A stretch of 11,914 nucleotides of DNA, taken from the NCBI GenBank assembly GCA_035708065.1, contig DASSTC010000024.1:1-11914 (forward strand). The letters are read 5' to 3'. Below the pieces are notes generated by a model that was not told where the DNA came from, did not search any database, and saw only the letters and a program-made list of their open reading frames with translations. Origin of the DNA: JAICUY01 sp035708065 (GTDB lineage Bacteria > Chloroflexota > Limnocylindria > QHBO01). Position 1 is the stretch's first letter, and the number at the start of each line of letters is the position of its first letter. Made by a program: the position numbers and the translations under genes. Below are positions 1 to 6,029 of this stretch, piece after piece.

Positions 1-105
1 GGGCTCGGGCGGGATCATGCAGCCCGCCAACAGGACGATCAGCAGCAGCGGCAGGCCGATACGCAGCACACTCCGCAGGCTGTGGGGAACCGCCATTCGT
101 CGCAT
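1..105 (-). CDS. Lipoprotein, N-terminal fragment (runs off left edge)
   Basis: Only 35 codons are visible, but they form a textbook lipoprotein signal peptide: a basic start (MRRM, with several Arg before residue 16), a hydrophobic stretch of Leu/Ile/Val, and the lipobox LAGC with the acceptor Cys at residue 29. The protein would be lipidated and anchored outside the cytoplasmic membrane. The ATG at 105 is chosen; an in-frame ATG at 96 is the alternative and leaves the signal peptide intact. A GAGGAG lies about 15 nt upstream of 105 and 24 nt upstream of 96, so ribosome binding favours 105. Cytochrome c oxidase subunit II is a lipoprotein in several bacteria, and ctaG and ctaA-ctaB lie close by. 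It could therefore be coxB/ctaC, but nothing in the visible residues proves this. Existence of the gene is well supported; its identity is a guess. Confidence 0.7.
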   Translation of the reverse strand, partial: MRRMAVPHSLRSVLRIGLPLLLIVLLAGCMIPPEP

Positions 106-134
106 CAGCTCGTCTCGAAGCTCCTCACGCAGTC

Positions 135-160
135 GCGTGGATCCACACTGCGATCCACGC
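135..160. repeat. 9-bp perfect inverted repeat in the leader of the left-edge lipoprotein gene
   Basis: The arms GCGTGGATC (135-143) and GATCCACGC (152-160) are perfect reverse complements separated by 8 nt. The left arm itself overlaps the 10-bp palindrome GTGGATCCAC (137-146). It lies 30 nt upstream of the minus-strand start at 105 and downstream of a -10-like box at 218-223. It could be an RNA hairpin in the 5' leader or a dimeric operator. No U-tract follows on the minus strand, so a simple intrinsic terminator for the upstream lipoprotein gene (stop at 268) is less likely. Confidence 0.5.
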
Positions 161-217
161 TCGGGAACGATTCGTCAGGCGCGCACATCCATTCGGACTG
201 GCGGCGGCACGCCCGCC

Positions 218-223
218 ATTGTA
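218..223 (-). promoter_or_regulatory. Possible -10 box for the left-edge lipoprotein gene
   Basis: The minus strand reads TACAAT here, one mismatch from TATAAT, in a sequence that is otherwise GC-rich. It lies in the 162-nt gap between two minus-strand genes, about 112 nt before the start at 105. No convincing -35 hexamer is found 16-19 bp upstream, so the call rests on the -10 alone. Confidence 0.3.
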
Positions 224-267
224 CCGATGCCGTCTGCCCAGCGCACCCACTCCGTGCGCCGCTTGGC

Positions 268-1128
268 TCAGGCCCCCGGGCACTCCCGTGGCTCGCCGGG
301 CAGCAGCGGTCGCGGCATGACGAGGTAGCGGCGCCCGCCTGTCGTCCAGCGAGTGAGCTGGTTCGCCTTGCCGATCGCGGCGGTCCATCGCTGCGCCTCG
401 TCGCCGCTGACCACGAGGCAGCGGCCGCCGAACGCCGCCGACGCCACGCCGCCGTCGGGGCCGGTCCGGCCCGGCCAGGCCGCCAGGTTGAACCCGATGC
501 CGGTCGGCTCCCGCTCGTTCGCATCGGTCTCGCGCAGCAGGAGACGGTAGGCGTCCGGGCGGTACGGCTGTGACCCGCGATGAGTCCAGGCCGATGCCGG
601 TAGCCACTGCTCGAGCCCCATCAGCCGATTGCTCAGCGCGCCGAGCGCCTGGTGGGCGCGCGCCTCCTCGGCGGACAGCCCCGGGCCGTCGACCAGGCCG
701 AGCGCGTTGATGCTGATGACGGTCACCCGGTCGCCGGTCCGGAGCGTGAAGATCGTGTCGGGCGCATCGGCCACCGGCGCGCCGCGAAACTCGCGGCTCG
801 TGTCGAAGAGTCCGGTGGCGGCCACCTCGGCGAGGATGCGGCGCATGCCGTCGGCGCTCAGCCGACGCTGCTCCAGCGGCGCGAGCAGCGGCCCGGGGAA
901 GATCGCCTCGATGGCGCCGGGCTGCAGGACCCGGCCATCGCCGAGGAGCAGGAAGCTCGGCAGCTGGGCGAACGGGAAGTCCGGCCCGACCAACCCACCG
1001 CGCACATCAACCCGCAGGACCGCGGTATCGGCGTCAGGCGCGCTCGGGTCCGGGGTCGGGCCGCCGCTGCCGCGGCAGGCGGCGAGCAGCAGAGCGAGGA
1101 GCGTCAGCGCGGTGATCGTTCGCTTCAC
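268..1128 (-). CDS. Secreted lipoprotein of unknown function
   Basis: This 286-residue protein was not recognised. The GTG at 1128 is chosen because it places a clean lipoprotein signal directly at the N-terminus: Lys-Arg, a Leu-rich core, then the lipobox LAAC with Cys18. The frame stays open to 1353, but that extension is Arg-rich, has no signal character and crosses into the start of the divergent ctaG. After Cys18 comes a Gly/Pro/Ser/Asp-rich linker (19-35), then a globular domain of mixed beta/alpha character. Two further cysteines, C237 and C283, could form a disulfide in the oxidising exterior. From memory, similarly laid-out lipoproteins are common in Chloroflexota genomes, but I cannot name a family. 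No catalytic motif is visible. It is separated from the next minus-strand lipoprotein by 162 nt and is divergent from ctaG, so it may share their respiratory setting without being part of the oxidase. Confidence 0.75.
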   Translation of the reverse strand: MKRTITALTLLALLLAACRGSGGPTPDPSAPDADTAVLRVDVRGGLVGPDFPFAQLPSFLLLGDGRVLQPGAIEAIFPGPLLAPLEQRRLSADGMRRILAEVAATGLFDTSREFRGAPVADAPDTIFTLRTGDRVTVISINALGLVDGPGLSAEEARAHQALGALSNRLMGLEQWLPASAWTHRGSQPYRPDAYRLLLRETDANEREPTGIGFNLAAWPGRTGPDGGVASAAFGGRCLVVSGDEAQRWTAAIGKANQLTRWTTGGRRYLVMPRPLLPGEPRECPGA

Positions 1129-1207
1129 GGGCGTCCAGACGCCGCGAGCGGCGCGCTGGTTCCGACGGGGCGGGCACCTCGCCGCGATCCGCGGGAGAAT
1201 GGCCGCC

Positions 1208-2209
1208 GTGACCCGCGTTTCCCGCGTGGCGGTGGTCGCCGCGCTCCTCCTGTTCGGTACGCCGCTCACCGCGCTCGCCCACGGCGAGGTGGCGCCGCCG
1301 CCCACGTTCCCGGGCGTGCTGCTGGCCTGGCGCTTCGATCCGATCCCGATCATCGGTGTCGTCGTCGCGGCGGTCGCCTACCTGTGGGCGGTGCGCCGCG
1401 TCGGCGCGCGGCATCCCGCGAACCGGCCGCCGCGCGGCCGCGCGATCGCGTTCATGGCCGGCCTCGTCGCGATCCTGCTGGCGCTCGTCTCACCGATCGA
1501 GGCGTACGAGGGCCAGCTGTTCAGCGTGCACATGGTGCAGCACATGTTGCTCGAGCTGGTCGCCGCTCCGCTGCTGCTGCTCGGCGCTCCGATCACGTTG
1601 ACGCTGCGCGCGTCGTCGGCATCGGTCAGGCGGGTGCTGCTGGCGATCCTGCAGAGCCGGATCGTGCACGTCATCTCGTTTCCGGTCATCGCCTGGGTGC
1701 TGTTCGCCGCGGTGAACTGGGGCTGGCATTTCTCGGCGCTGTACAACGTCGCGCTCGAGAACGAGCCGCTGCACTACTTCCAGCACGTCACCTTCCTGGC
1801 CGCGGCGCTCCTGTTCTGGTGGCCGGTGATCGGCCTCGATCCATCGCCCTGGCGCATGCCCCACCCGGTGCGCCTCTTCTACCTGTTCCTGGCCATGCCC
1901 CAGAACTCCTTCCTGGGCGTCGCGCTGATGAGCACCGGCGAGGTGCTCTATCCGCACTACCTGTCGAACCTGCGCGCCTGGGGACCGTCCCCCCTGGACG
2001 ACCAGCACCTGGGCGGGATCCTGATGTGGGTGATGGGCGACATGGCGTTCCTGGTCGGGATGGGCCTGGTGGTCGCTTCGTGGGTGCGCCTGGAGGACCG
2101 GCGTACCGCGCGGCTGGATGCGCGGCTGGATGCGCGCCTGGAGGCAGAGGCGGCTGCTCGCGGCGAAGCGTCGGTGCCGGCCGACACATCGGTCGGCGGA
2201 TCCCGCTGA
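1208..2209 (+). CDS. ctaG: CtaG-family cytochrome c oxidase assembly protein
   Basis: This 333-residue polytopic membrane protein resembles the caa3-type CtaG family (known from Bacillus), needed for a functional cytochrome c oxidase and linked to CuA/CuB centre maturation. A signal peptide ends near TALA (residues 21-24). About seven hydrophobic segments follow. Conserved polar residues sit in or near them: H108 and H112 in the motif HMVQHMLLE, H189 and H193 in HYFQH, PQNSFLG near 231-237, and H267 in DQHLGG. The histidines are plausible copper or heme ligands (inference). The GTG at 1208 is preferred because GGGAG lies 10 nt upstream; the in-frame ATG at 1199 overlaps that Shine-Dalgarno almost directly. 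The cytoplasmic tail after residue 297 is charged and contains a short duplication. The gene faces away from the lipoprotein at 268-1128 and converges on the heme-synthesis fusion. Confidence 0.88.
   Translation: MTRVSRVAVVAALLLFGTPLTALAHGEVAPPPTFPGVLLAWRFDPIPIIGVVVAAVAYLWAVRRVGARHPANRPPRGRAIAFMAGLVAILLALVSPIEAYEGQLFSVHMVQHMLLELVAAPLLLLGAPITLTLRASSASVRRVLLAILQSRIVHVISFPVIAWVLFAAVNWGWHFSALYNVALENEPLHYFQHVTFLAAALLFWWPVIGLDPSPWRMPHPVRLFYLFLAMPQNSFLGVALMSTGEVLYPHYLSNLRAWGPSPLDDQHLGGILMWVMGDMAFLVGMGLVVASWVRLEDRRTARLDARLDARLEAEAAARGEASVPADTSVGGSR
2111..2146 (+). repeat. 12-bp tandem repeat inside the ctaG tail
   Basis: CGGCTGGATGCG occurs twice exactly in tandem (2111-2122, 2123-2134) and is followed by a diverged third copy (2135-2146). 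It encodes RLDA-RLDA-RLEA, a short charged heptad-like helix in the C-terminal tail. The unit is a multiple of three, so copy-number change by slippage would keep the frame. Confidence 0.85.
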
Positions 2210-2413
2210 GCGCGCGTATCGGCCAGGCAGTCAAGCAGCGGGCGGCGAAGTTGGCCGCTCCTCCCATCCAGCGGGCACGCGGGCCGGGGAAGGGGCGCAA
2301 CGGCGGTCCGCACCACTGATTGAGGTGTCTCGGTGGCGGATACGCCCGCTCGGTGGGAAGTCGACGCCCTGGCCCCGACGCAGGCCACAGCGGCATCGGC
2401 TGATCAGACGCCG
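2210..2413. other. Convergent intergenic gap, no gene seen
   Basis: This 204-nt stretch lies between the stops of ctaG and the CtaA-CtaB fusion. I see no coding potential with a plausible start, no strong hairpin followed by a T-run on either strand, and no repeat. Termination here may be Rho-dependent or use weak structures. Confidence 0.5.
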
Positions 2414-4222
2414 CTAGAAGATCCGCACCCGAAGCAGTGAGTCGGCCGCAACGGCGATGAACAGCAGGGTCAGGTAGCTGATCGAGTAGCGGAACAGCCC
2501 GATCGCCGCTCGTCCGCTCGTCTCGTCGCGCCACAGGCGCCAGGCGTAGAGCAGGAACAGCGCGCCGAGCACCACCGCGGAGCCCAGGTAGATGAGCCCC
2601 ATATCGGCGACGGGGAGGAGCAGCAGGCTGACGATCACCAGCAGGATGCTGTAGAGGACGATCTGGCGGGCCGTCTCGGCCTCACCGCGGACGACCGGCA
2701 TCATCGGCACGCGCGCGGTGGCGTAGTCGCCCTTGTAGCGCATCGCCAGCGCCCAGAAGTGGGGCGGCGTCCAGTAGAAGACCACCGCGAACAGGACGAG
2801 CGCCGGCACGCCGACGGTGCCCGTGACCGCCGACCAGGCGACGAGCACCGGCACGCAGCCCGCCGCCCCGCCGATGACGATGTTCTGCGGACTGCTGCGC
2901 TTGAGCCAGAGGGTATAGACGAAGACGTAGAACGCGATCGCGCTCAGGCTCAGCAGCGCCGACAGCAGGTTGACGGTCGCCCACATCCAGGCGAACGAGA
3001 CGACCGACAGACCGATGCCGAACGCGAGCGCCGCGCGCGGCCTCACGACCTGCCGCACGAGCGGGCGTCGCTGGGTCCTCCGCATCACGTCGTCGATGTC
3101 GCGGTCGACGTACTGGTTGATCGCGTTCGCGCCGCCGGCGGCCAGCGTCCCGCCGATCAGCGTCGTGGCGACGAGCCACAGCGACGGGATGCCGCGCGCC
3201 GCGAGGACCATGGTCGGCAGCGTCGTCACAAGCAGCAGCTCGATGATCCGCGGCTTGGTGAGCGCAATGTAGGCGCGCAGCGTGTCGGTGCCGCTCCTAC
3301 GCGTGGACGTTGGCGCATCCTCGGGCACATCGGCGCCCGCCAGGCGCTGCTGGTAGATCGTGACCACCAGCAGCGCGAAGAGCAGCCCCCAGATCGCCGC
3401 GGCCAGACCAAGGTGGATCACCTGGGTCCAGGGCGTGAGGTTGAGGAAGATCTGCAGCGCGCCGATGACGCCCTGCAGCGGAAAGAGCAGCGCGGCGAGC
3501 ACCGCCAGCCACACCACCGAGCCGTGCTCACGGCGCGTGCGCAGCGCGGCAACTGCCAGCCAGACGACCAGCAGGCCGACCAGGAAGCCTGCCCAGCGGT
3601 GCAGGAACTGCGGCGTGGCCGTATCGGTCAGTGCGGGGAAGAGCGAGCCGTTCATCAGCGGCCAATCGGGGAAGGCCATGGTCGTGCCGGTGGCGCGCAC
3701 GTGCGCGCCGAGCAGCAGCAGGATGTAGGTCGCCGCGGCCGTGACGGCGGCCAGCCAGGTGAAGCCGTCCCATCGTGGCCAGGCTGCCAGCCGTGCGGGA
3801 TAGCGCGACCGCAGGTAGATGAAGATCACCAGCGCGAATAGCGCCATCGCCGTCGCGAGGTGGGCGGTCACGATCTCGCCGGAGAGCTCCGACTCGACGG
3901 TGATCTTGCCGAGGATCGCCTGGAAGACGACGAGCACGAACGCGCCGAGCGACGGCCACAGGATCTCCGGGCGGCGGCGATAGGCGGCCACGGCCGAGAC
4001 GGCGAGGCTGAACGCAAGCAGGCCGACGATCATCGCGGTGGTGCGGTGCGACCACTCGATGATGGCGTGGACGTCGTCGAACGGCGGGACCCAGCTGCCG
4101 TGGCAGGTCGGCCACTCCGGGCAGCCGAGCCCGGAACCGGTCGAGCGGACCACGACACCCACGATGACGAGCACGAAGGTCATCGCCACGGTGGCCGCGG
4201 CGAGCCAGCTGAATCGGGTCAA
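2414..4222 (-). CDS. ctaAB: Fused heme A synthase (CtaA/COX15) and protoheme IX farnesyltransferase (CtaB)
   Basis: This 602-residue membrane protein joins two consecutive heme-pathway enzymes. CtaB farnesylates heme B to heme O, and CtaA oxidises the heme O methyl to the heme A formyl, for cytochrome c oxidase. Residues 1-300 are the CtaA part: Cys34 and Cys40 in GCPEWPTCHG, and four transmembrane histidines at 59 (EWSHR), 121 (TAHL), 208 (LHRW) and 270 (VIHLG), matching the heme-ligand pattern. A polar linker (about 292-315) leads to the CtaB/UbiA part. That part has TKPR at 322-325, the first Asp-rich motif NxxxDxxxD (N369, D373, D377) and the second motif YKGDY (496-500) followed by PMMP. 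The TTG at 4222 is chosen because GGAG lies 5 nt upstream; an in-frame TTG at 4267 would add 15 residues without a ribosome site. All expected key residues are present, so both halves look active. Confidence 0.93.
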   Translation of the reverse strand: MTRFSWLAAATVAMTFVLVIVGVVVRSTGSGLGCPEWPTCHGSWVPPFDDVHAIIEWSHRTTAMIVGLLAFSLAVSAVAAYRRRPEILWPSLGAFVLVVFQAILGKITVESELSGEIVTAHLATAMALFALVIFIYLRSRYPARLAAWPRWDGFTWLAAVTAAATYILLLLGAHVRATGTTMAFPDWPLMNGSLFPALTDTATPQFLHRWAGFLVGLLVVWLAVAALRTRREHGSVVWLAVLAALLFPLQGVIGALQIFLNLTPWTQVIHLGLAAAIWGLLFALLVVTIYQQRLAGADVPEDAPTSTRRSGTDTLRAYIALTKPRIIELLLVTTLPTMVLAARGIPSLWLVATTLIGGTLAAGGANAINQYVDRDIDDVMRRTQRRPLVRQVVRPRAALAFGIGLSVVSFAWMWATVNLLSALLSLSAIAFYVFVYTLWLKRSSPQNIVIGGAAGCVPVLVAWSAVTGTVGVPALVLFAVVFYWTPPHFWALAMRYKGDYATARVPMMPVVRGEAETARQIVLYSILLVIVSLLLLPVADMGLIYLGSAVVLGALFLLYAWRLWRDETSGRAAIGLFRYSISYLTLLFIAVAADSLLRVRIF

Positions 4223-4279
4223 GGCTCCTCCGCCCGCGAATGATGGACCGATCCACTGGCCGGCCAAGCGGGCGCGGCC

Positions 4280-4308
4280 ATGATAGCGGCGATCGGTGGA
4301 TCAGTCAG
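4280..4308 (-). promoter_or_regulatory. Probable sigma-70-type promoter of ctaAB
   Basis: On the minus strand CTGACT (4303-4308) is followed after exactly 17 bp by TATCAT (4280-4285). That is four of six and five of six matches to TTGACA and TATAAT. Transcription would start near 4273 and leave a leader of about 50 nt before the TTG at 4222. It sits in the gap between ctaAB and the mpaB-like gene, where a promoter is expected. Confidence 0.45.
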
Positions 4309-4370
4309 TCGCTGCCCGGAGGTCGCGGCGTATGCGCGTGGGGACTGCAAACCGGCGTGAAGACCGCTTG

Positions 4371-4397
4371 ATGCCGCGCTGATGTACCGCGCGGCAT
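4371..4397 (-). terminator. Terminator-like hairpin after the rhomboid/MpaB operon
   Basis: The arms ATGCCGCGC (4371-4379) and GCGCGGCAT (4389-4397) are perfect 9-bp reverse complements with a 9-nt loop. The structure begins 22 nt past the stop codon of the mpaB-like gene on the minus strand. The stem is very stable, but no U-run follows, so it may be a U-less or Rho-assisted terminator or an mRNA 3'-end stabiliser. Being palindromic, it could also be an operator upstream of the ctaAB promoter. Confidence 0.5.
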
Positions 4398-4419
4398 TGT
4401 CTGCCACGCGGACGCCACT

Positions 4420-5244
4420 TCATGCGGCGTTGTATGCGCCACGTGCATTCACCCGCCGCAGCGCGGTGCGGTACTGCGGCACGAAGCGCAGCGGAACGGG
4501 CACGAACGGCAGCGCCAGTCGAACGGCAGCCGCCGCGCGACCCATCCCGCGTTCGCGGGCCGGGGACCAGCCCAGGCCGTAGCCGCGGCGCAGCTCGGCC
4601 GGCATCACGCTCATGGACACCAGGTGGCCGACGTCCCAGATGAAGCGCGGCGGGAAGCGCTTCGGGTAGAGCACCGACGGCGCCAGCGAGCGGGCGGTCG
4701 GCGAAACGCGAACCTCGCCGGACCCCATCATCTCGGCCATCACCTCGCGCAGCCCGTGAAGCGTGTCGGGCAGCGCCGCCTCGGGCACGCCCAAGCGCAC
4801 GGCGATCTCGGCCGACTCGGCGTAATAGCGCTGCGCATCGGCATCGGTCAGGGACGAGACGTACCGGTCATAGACGCGCAGCGCGGTGTCGATCAGCGTG
4901 GCGTGCACCCACAGCAGCAGACGCGGATCACGCGCGAAATACGCCTCCCCCGTCTCGGGCACCGAGCCGCGCACGACCGAGTGGATGGCGTTCATGCGTC
5001 GGATGGCACGCTCGGCGCGGGCGGTCGAGCCGAAGACGACGTCGAAGCTGGCGGTCAGGGTGCGGCGCAGGCGGGCGAACGGATCCGTCCGGAAGTCGGA
5101 ATGCTGCTCGACGCCGGCCGCCACCGACGGATGGGCCAGCTGCATGAGCAGCGCGCAGGTGCCGCCCGCCAGGATGAGCACTTCGCGGTCGACCCGCCAG
5201 GCCGCGCTGCCGGGACCGAACAGGCCCCGCGCCGAAGCCGTCAC
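4420..5244 (-). CDS. MpaB-family oxygenase (DUF2236-type, latex-clearing-protein-related)
   Basis: This 274-residue protein has the hallmarks of the DUF2236/ER-bound oxygenase MpaB family. The segment AHPSVAAGVEQHSDF (37-51, H38 and H48) is followed by DPFARLRRT (54-62) and an FGS motif at 71-73. Then come the IHSVVRG block (87-93, H88) and LLLWVHATLIDTALRVY (109-125, H114, D119). The family includes the heme-dependent rubber oxygenase Lcp and the fungal MpaB that cleaves a farnesyl chain; bacterial members mostly have unknown substrates. The conserved histidines are candidate heme ligands. No signal peptide is visible, so it is probably cytoplasmic or membrane-peripheral. The GTG at 5244 overlaps the rhomboid stop as GTGA and has no clear ribosome site, so translation is probably coupled. 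The frame is open much further upstream, but there it only shadows the rhomboid gene. Confidence 0.88.
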   Translation of the reverse strand: MTASARGLFGPGSAAWRVDREVLILAGGTCALLMQLAHPSVAAGVEQHSDFRTDPFARLRRTLTASFDVVFGSTARAERAIRRMNAIHSVVRGSVPETGEAYFARDPRLLLWVHATLIDTALRVYDRYVSSLTDADAQRYYAESAEIAVRLGVPEAALPDTLHGLREVMAEMMGSGEVRVSPTARSLAPSVLYPKRFPPRFIWDVGHLVSMSVMPAELRRGYGLGWSPARERGMGRAAAAVRLALPFVPVPLRFVPQYRTALRRVNARGAYNAA

Positions 5245-5969
5245 GACCAGAGCGACCGCATCGGTTCCCGACGGGCGGGACGTCCCGGGAACATCCCGCG
5301 GAAGAGGAAGCCAGCCACGAGGCCGGCCACGAAGCCGCCGATGTGGGCCATGTACGCCACGCCGCCGGTCTCCTGGCTGACCGCCACCGAGCCGAGCCCG
5401 TTCACGAACTGGAGCAGCGCCCAGATGCCGATCGCCGCTACCGCCGGCACCTGGGTCAGGAAGCGGAAGACGAAGACGGTGACGCGGTTGCCCGGGAACA
5501 TGACGAGGTATGCGCCGAGCACGCCGGAGATCGCGCCGGACGCACCGAGCGAGGGAATGACCGAGTCGGCGCTCACCAGGATCTGGGCGAACGCGGCGAT
5601 CACGCCGGCGACGAGGTAGAAGACCAGGTAGGTCAGGTGACCGATGCGGTGCTCGACGTTGTCGCCGAAGATCCACAGGAACAGCATATTGCCGCCGATG
5701 TGCAGCCAGCCGCCGTGCATGAACATGCTGCTGATCAACGTGAAGTAGATCGGGTCCGGACCGGGCGCCTGTGGAATGCCGCCCTGCGCACCGACCAGGT
5801 CGACGCCGTGGCTGATCTCGAAGGGCACCGCGCTGAACCCGTAGGTGAAGCTGTCGTTGGCGCCCGCCTGCTGGAGCAGCAGGAAGACCGCGACGTTGAT
5901 CGCGATCAGCGCCAGGTTGACCCACGCCAGGCCGTAGCCCGGCTCGTTCTCGTCGGCGAGTGGAAACAT
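5241..5969 (-). CDS. Rhomboid-family intramembrane serine protease
   Basis: This 242-residue protein is a rhomboid protease, which cleaves transmembrane helices of membrane proteins. About seven hydrophobic segments are predicted by eye. The catalytic Ser144 is in GASGAISG (142-149) and the catalytic His209 in AHIGGFVAG (208-216). The HxxxN motif (H90, N94) in the segment HGGWLHIGGNML gives the oxyanion residues. The long insertion between the first two membrane segments (about 35-75) and the order of motifs fit the bacterial clade often annotated as rhomboid family intramembrane serine protease. The ATG at 5969 has GAGGGG 6 nt upstream; an upstream in-frame ATG would add 18 Arg-rich residues that run into the divergent acetyltransferase promoter. 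It is the first gene of a two-gene unit with the MpaB-like oxygenase, overlapping by 4 nt. Confidence 0.93.
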   Translation of the reverse strand: MFPLADENEPGYGLAWVNLALIAINVAVFLLLQQAGANDSFTYGFSAVPFEISHGVDLVGAQGGIPQAPGPDPIYFTLISSMFMHGGWLHIGGNMLFLWIFGDNVEHRIGHLTYLVFYLVAGVIAAFAQILVSADSVIPSLGASGAISGVLGAYLVMFPGNRVTVFVFRFLTQVPAVAAIGIWALLQFVNGLGSVAVSQETGGVAYMAHIGGFVAGLVAGFLFRGMFPGRPARREPMRSLWS

Positions 5970-6017
5970 CGGCCGCCCCTCGTGCAAGCGCTGAGCCGAT
6001 GCGGTCCGGCCCGCGCG

Positions 6018-6023
6018 TATCAT
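6018..6023 (+). promoter_or_regulatory. -10 box for a leaderless acetyltransferase transcript
   Basis: TATCAT ends 6 nt before the ATG at 6030. That is where a -10 element would sit if transcription began at or next to the start codon. No Shine-Dalgarno precedes this ATG, which is consistent with a leaderless message. A clear -35 was not found, so the call rests on spacing and the hexamer alone. The same hexamer is found in the ctaAB promoter. Confidence 0.4.
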
Positions 6024-6029
6024 CGCCCG

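Noticed and set aside
175..219. A 14-codon leader ORF ahead of the left-edge lipoprotein
   Set aside because: Its ATG overlaps the putative -10 box, so it would lie outside the transcript, and it has no ribosome site.
1129..1353. Upstream extension of the minus-strand lipoprotein
   Set aside because: It would bury the lipoprotein signal peptide 75 residues inside and overlap the start of the divergent ctaG.
652..2319. A long plus-strand open frame of 555 codons across the lipoprotein and ctaG
   Set aside because: The product is Arg/Ala/Gly-rich without domain character and lies out of frame with ctaG. It is a high-GC shadow.
5343..6029. Plus-strand extension upstream of the acetyltransferase
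   Set aside because: It is antisense to rhomboid with low-complexity charged sequence. The GNAT domain starts at the ATG at 6030.
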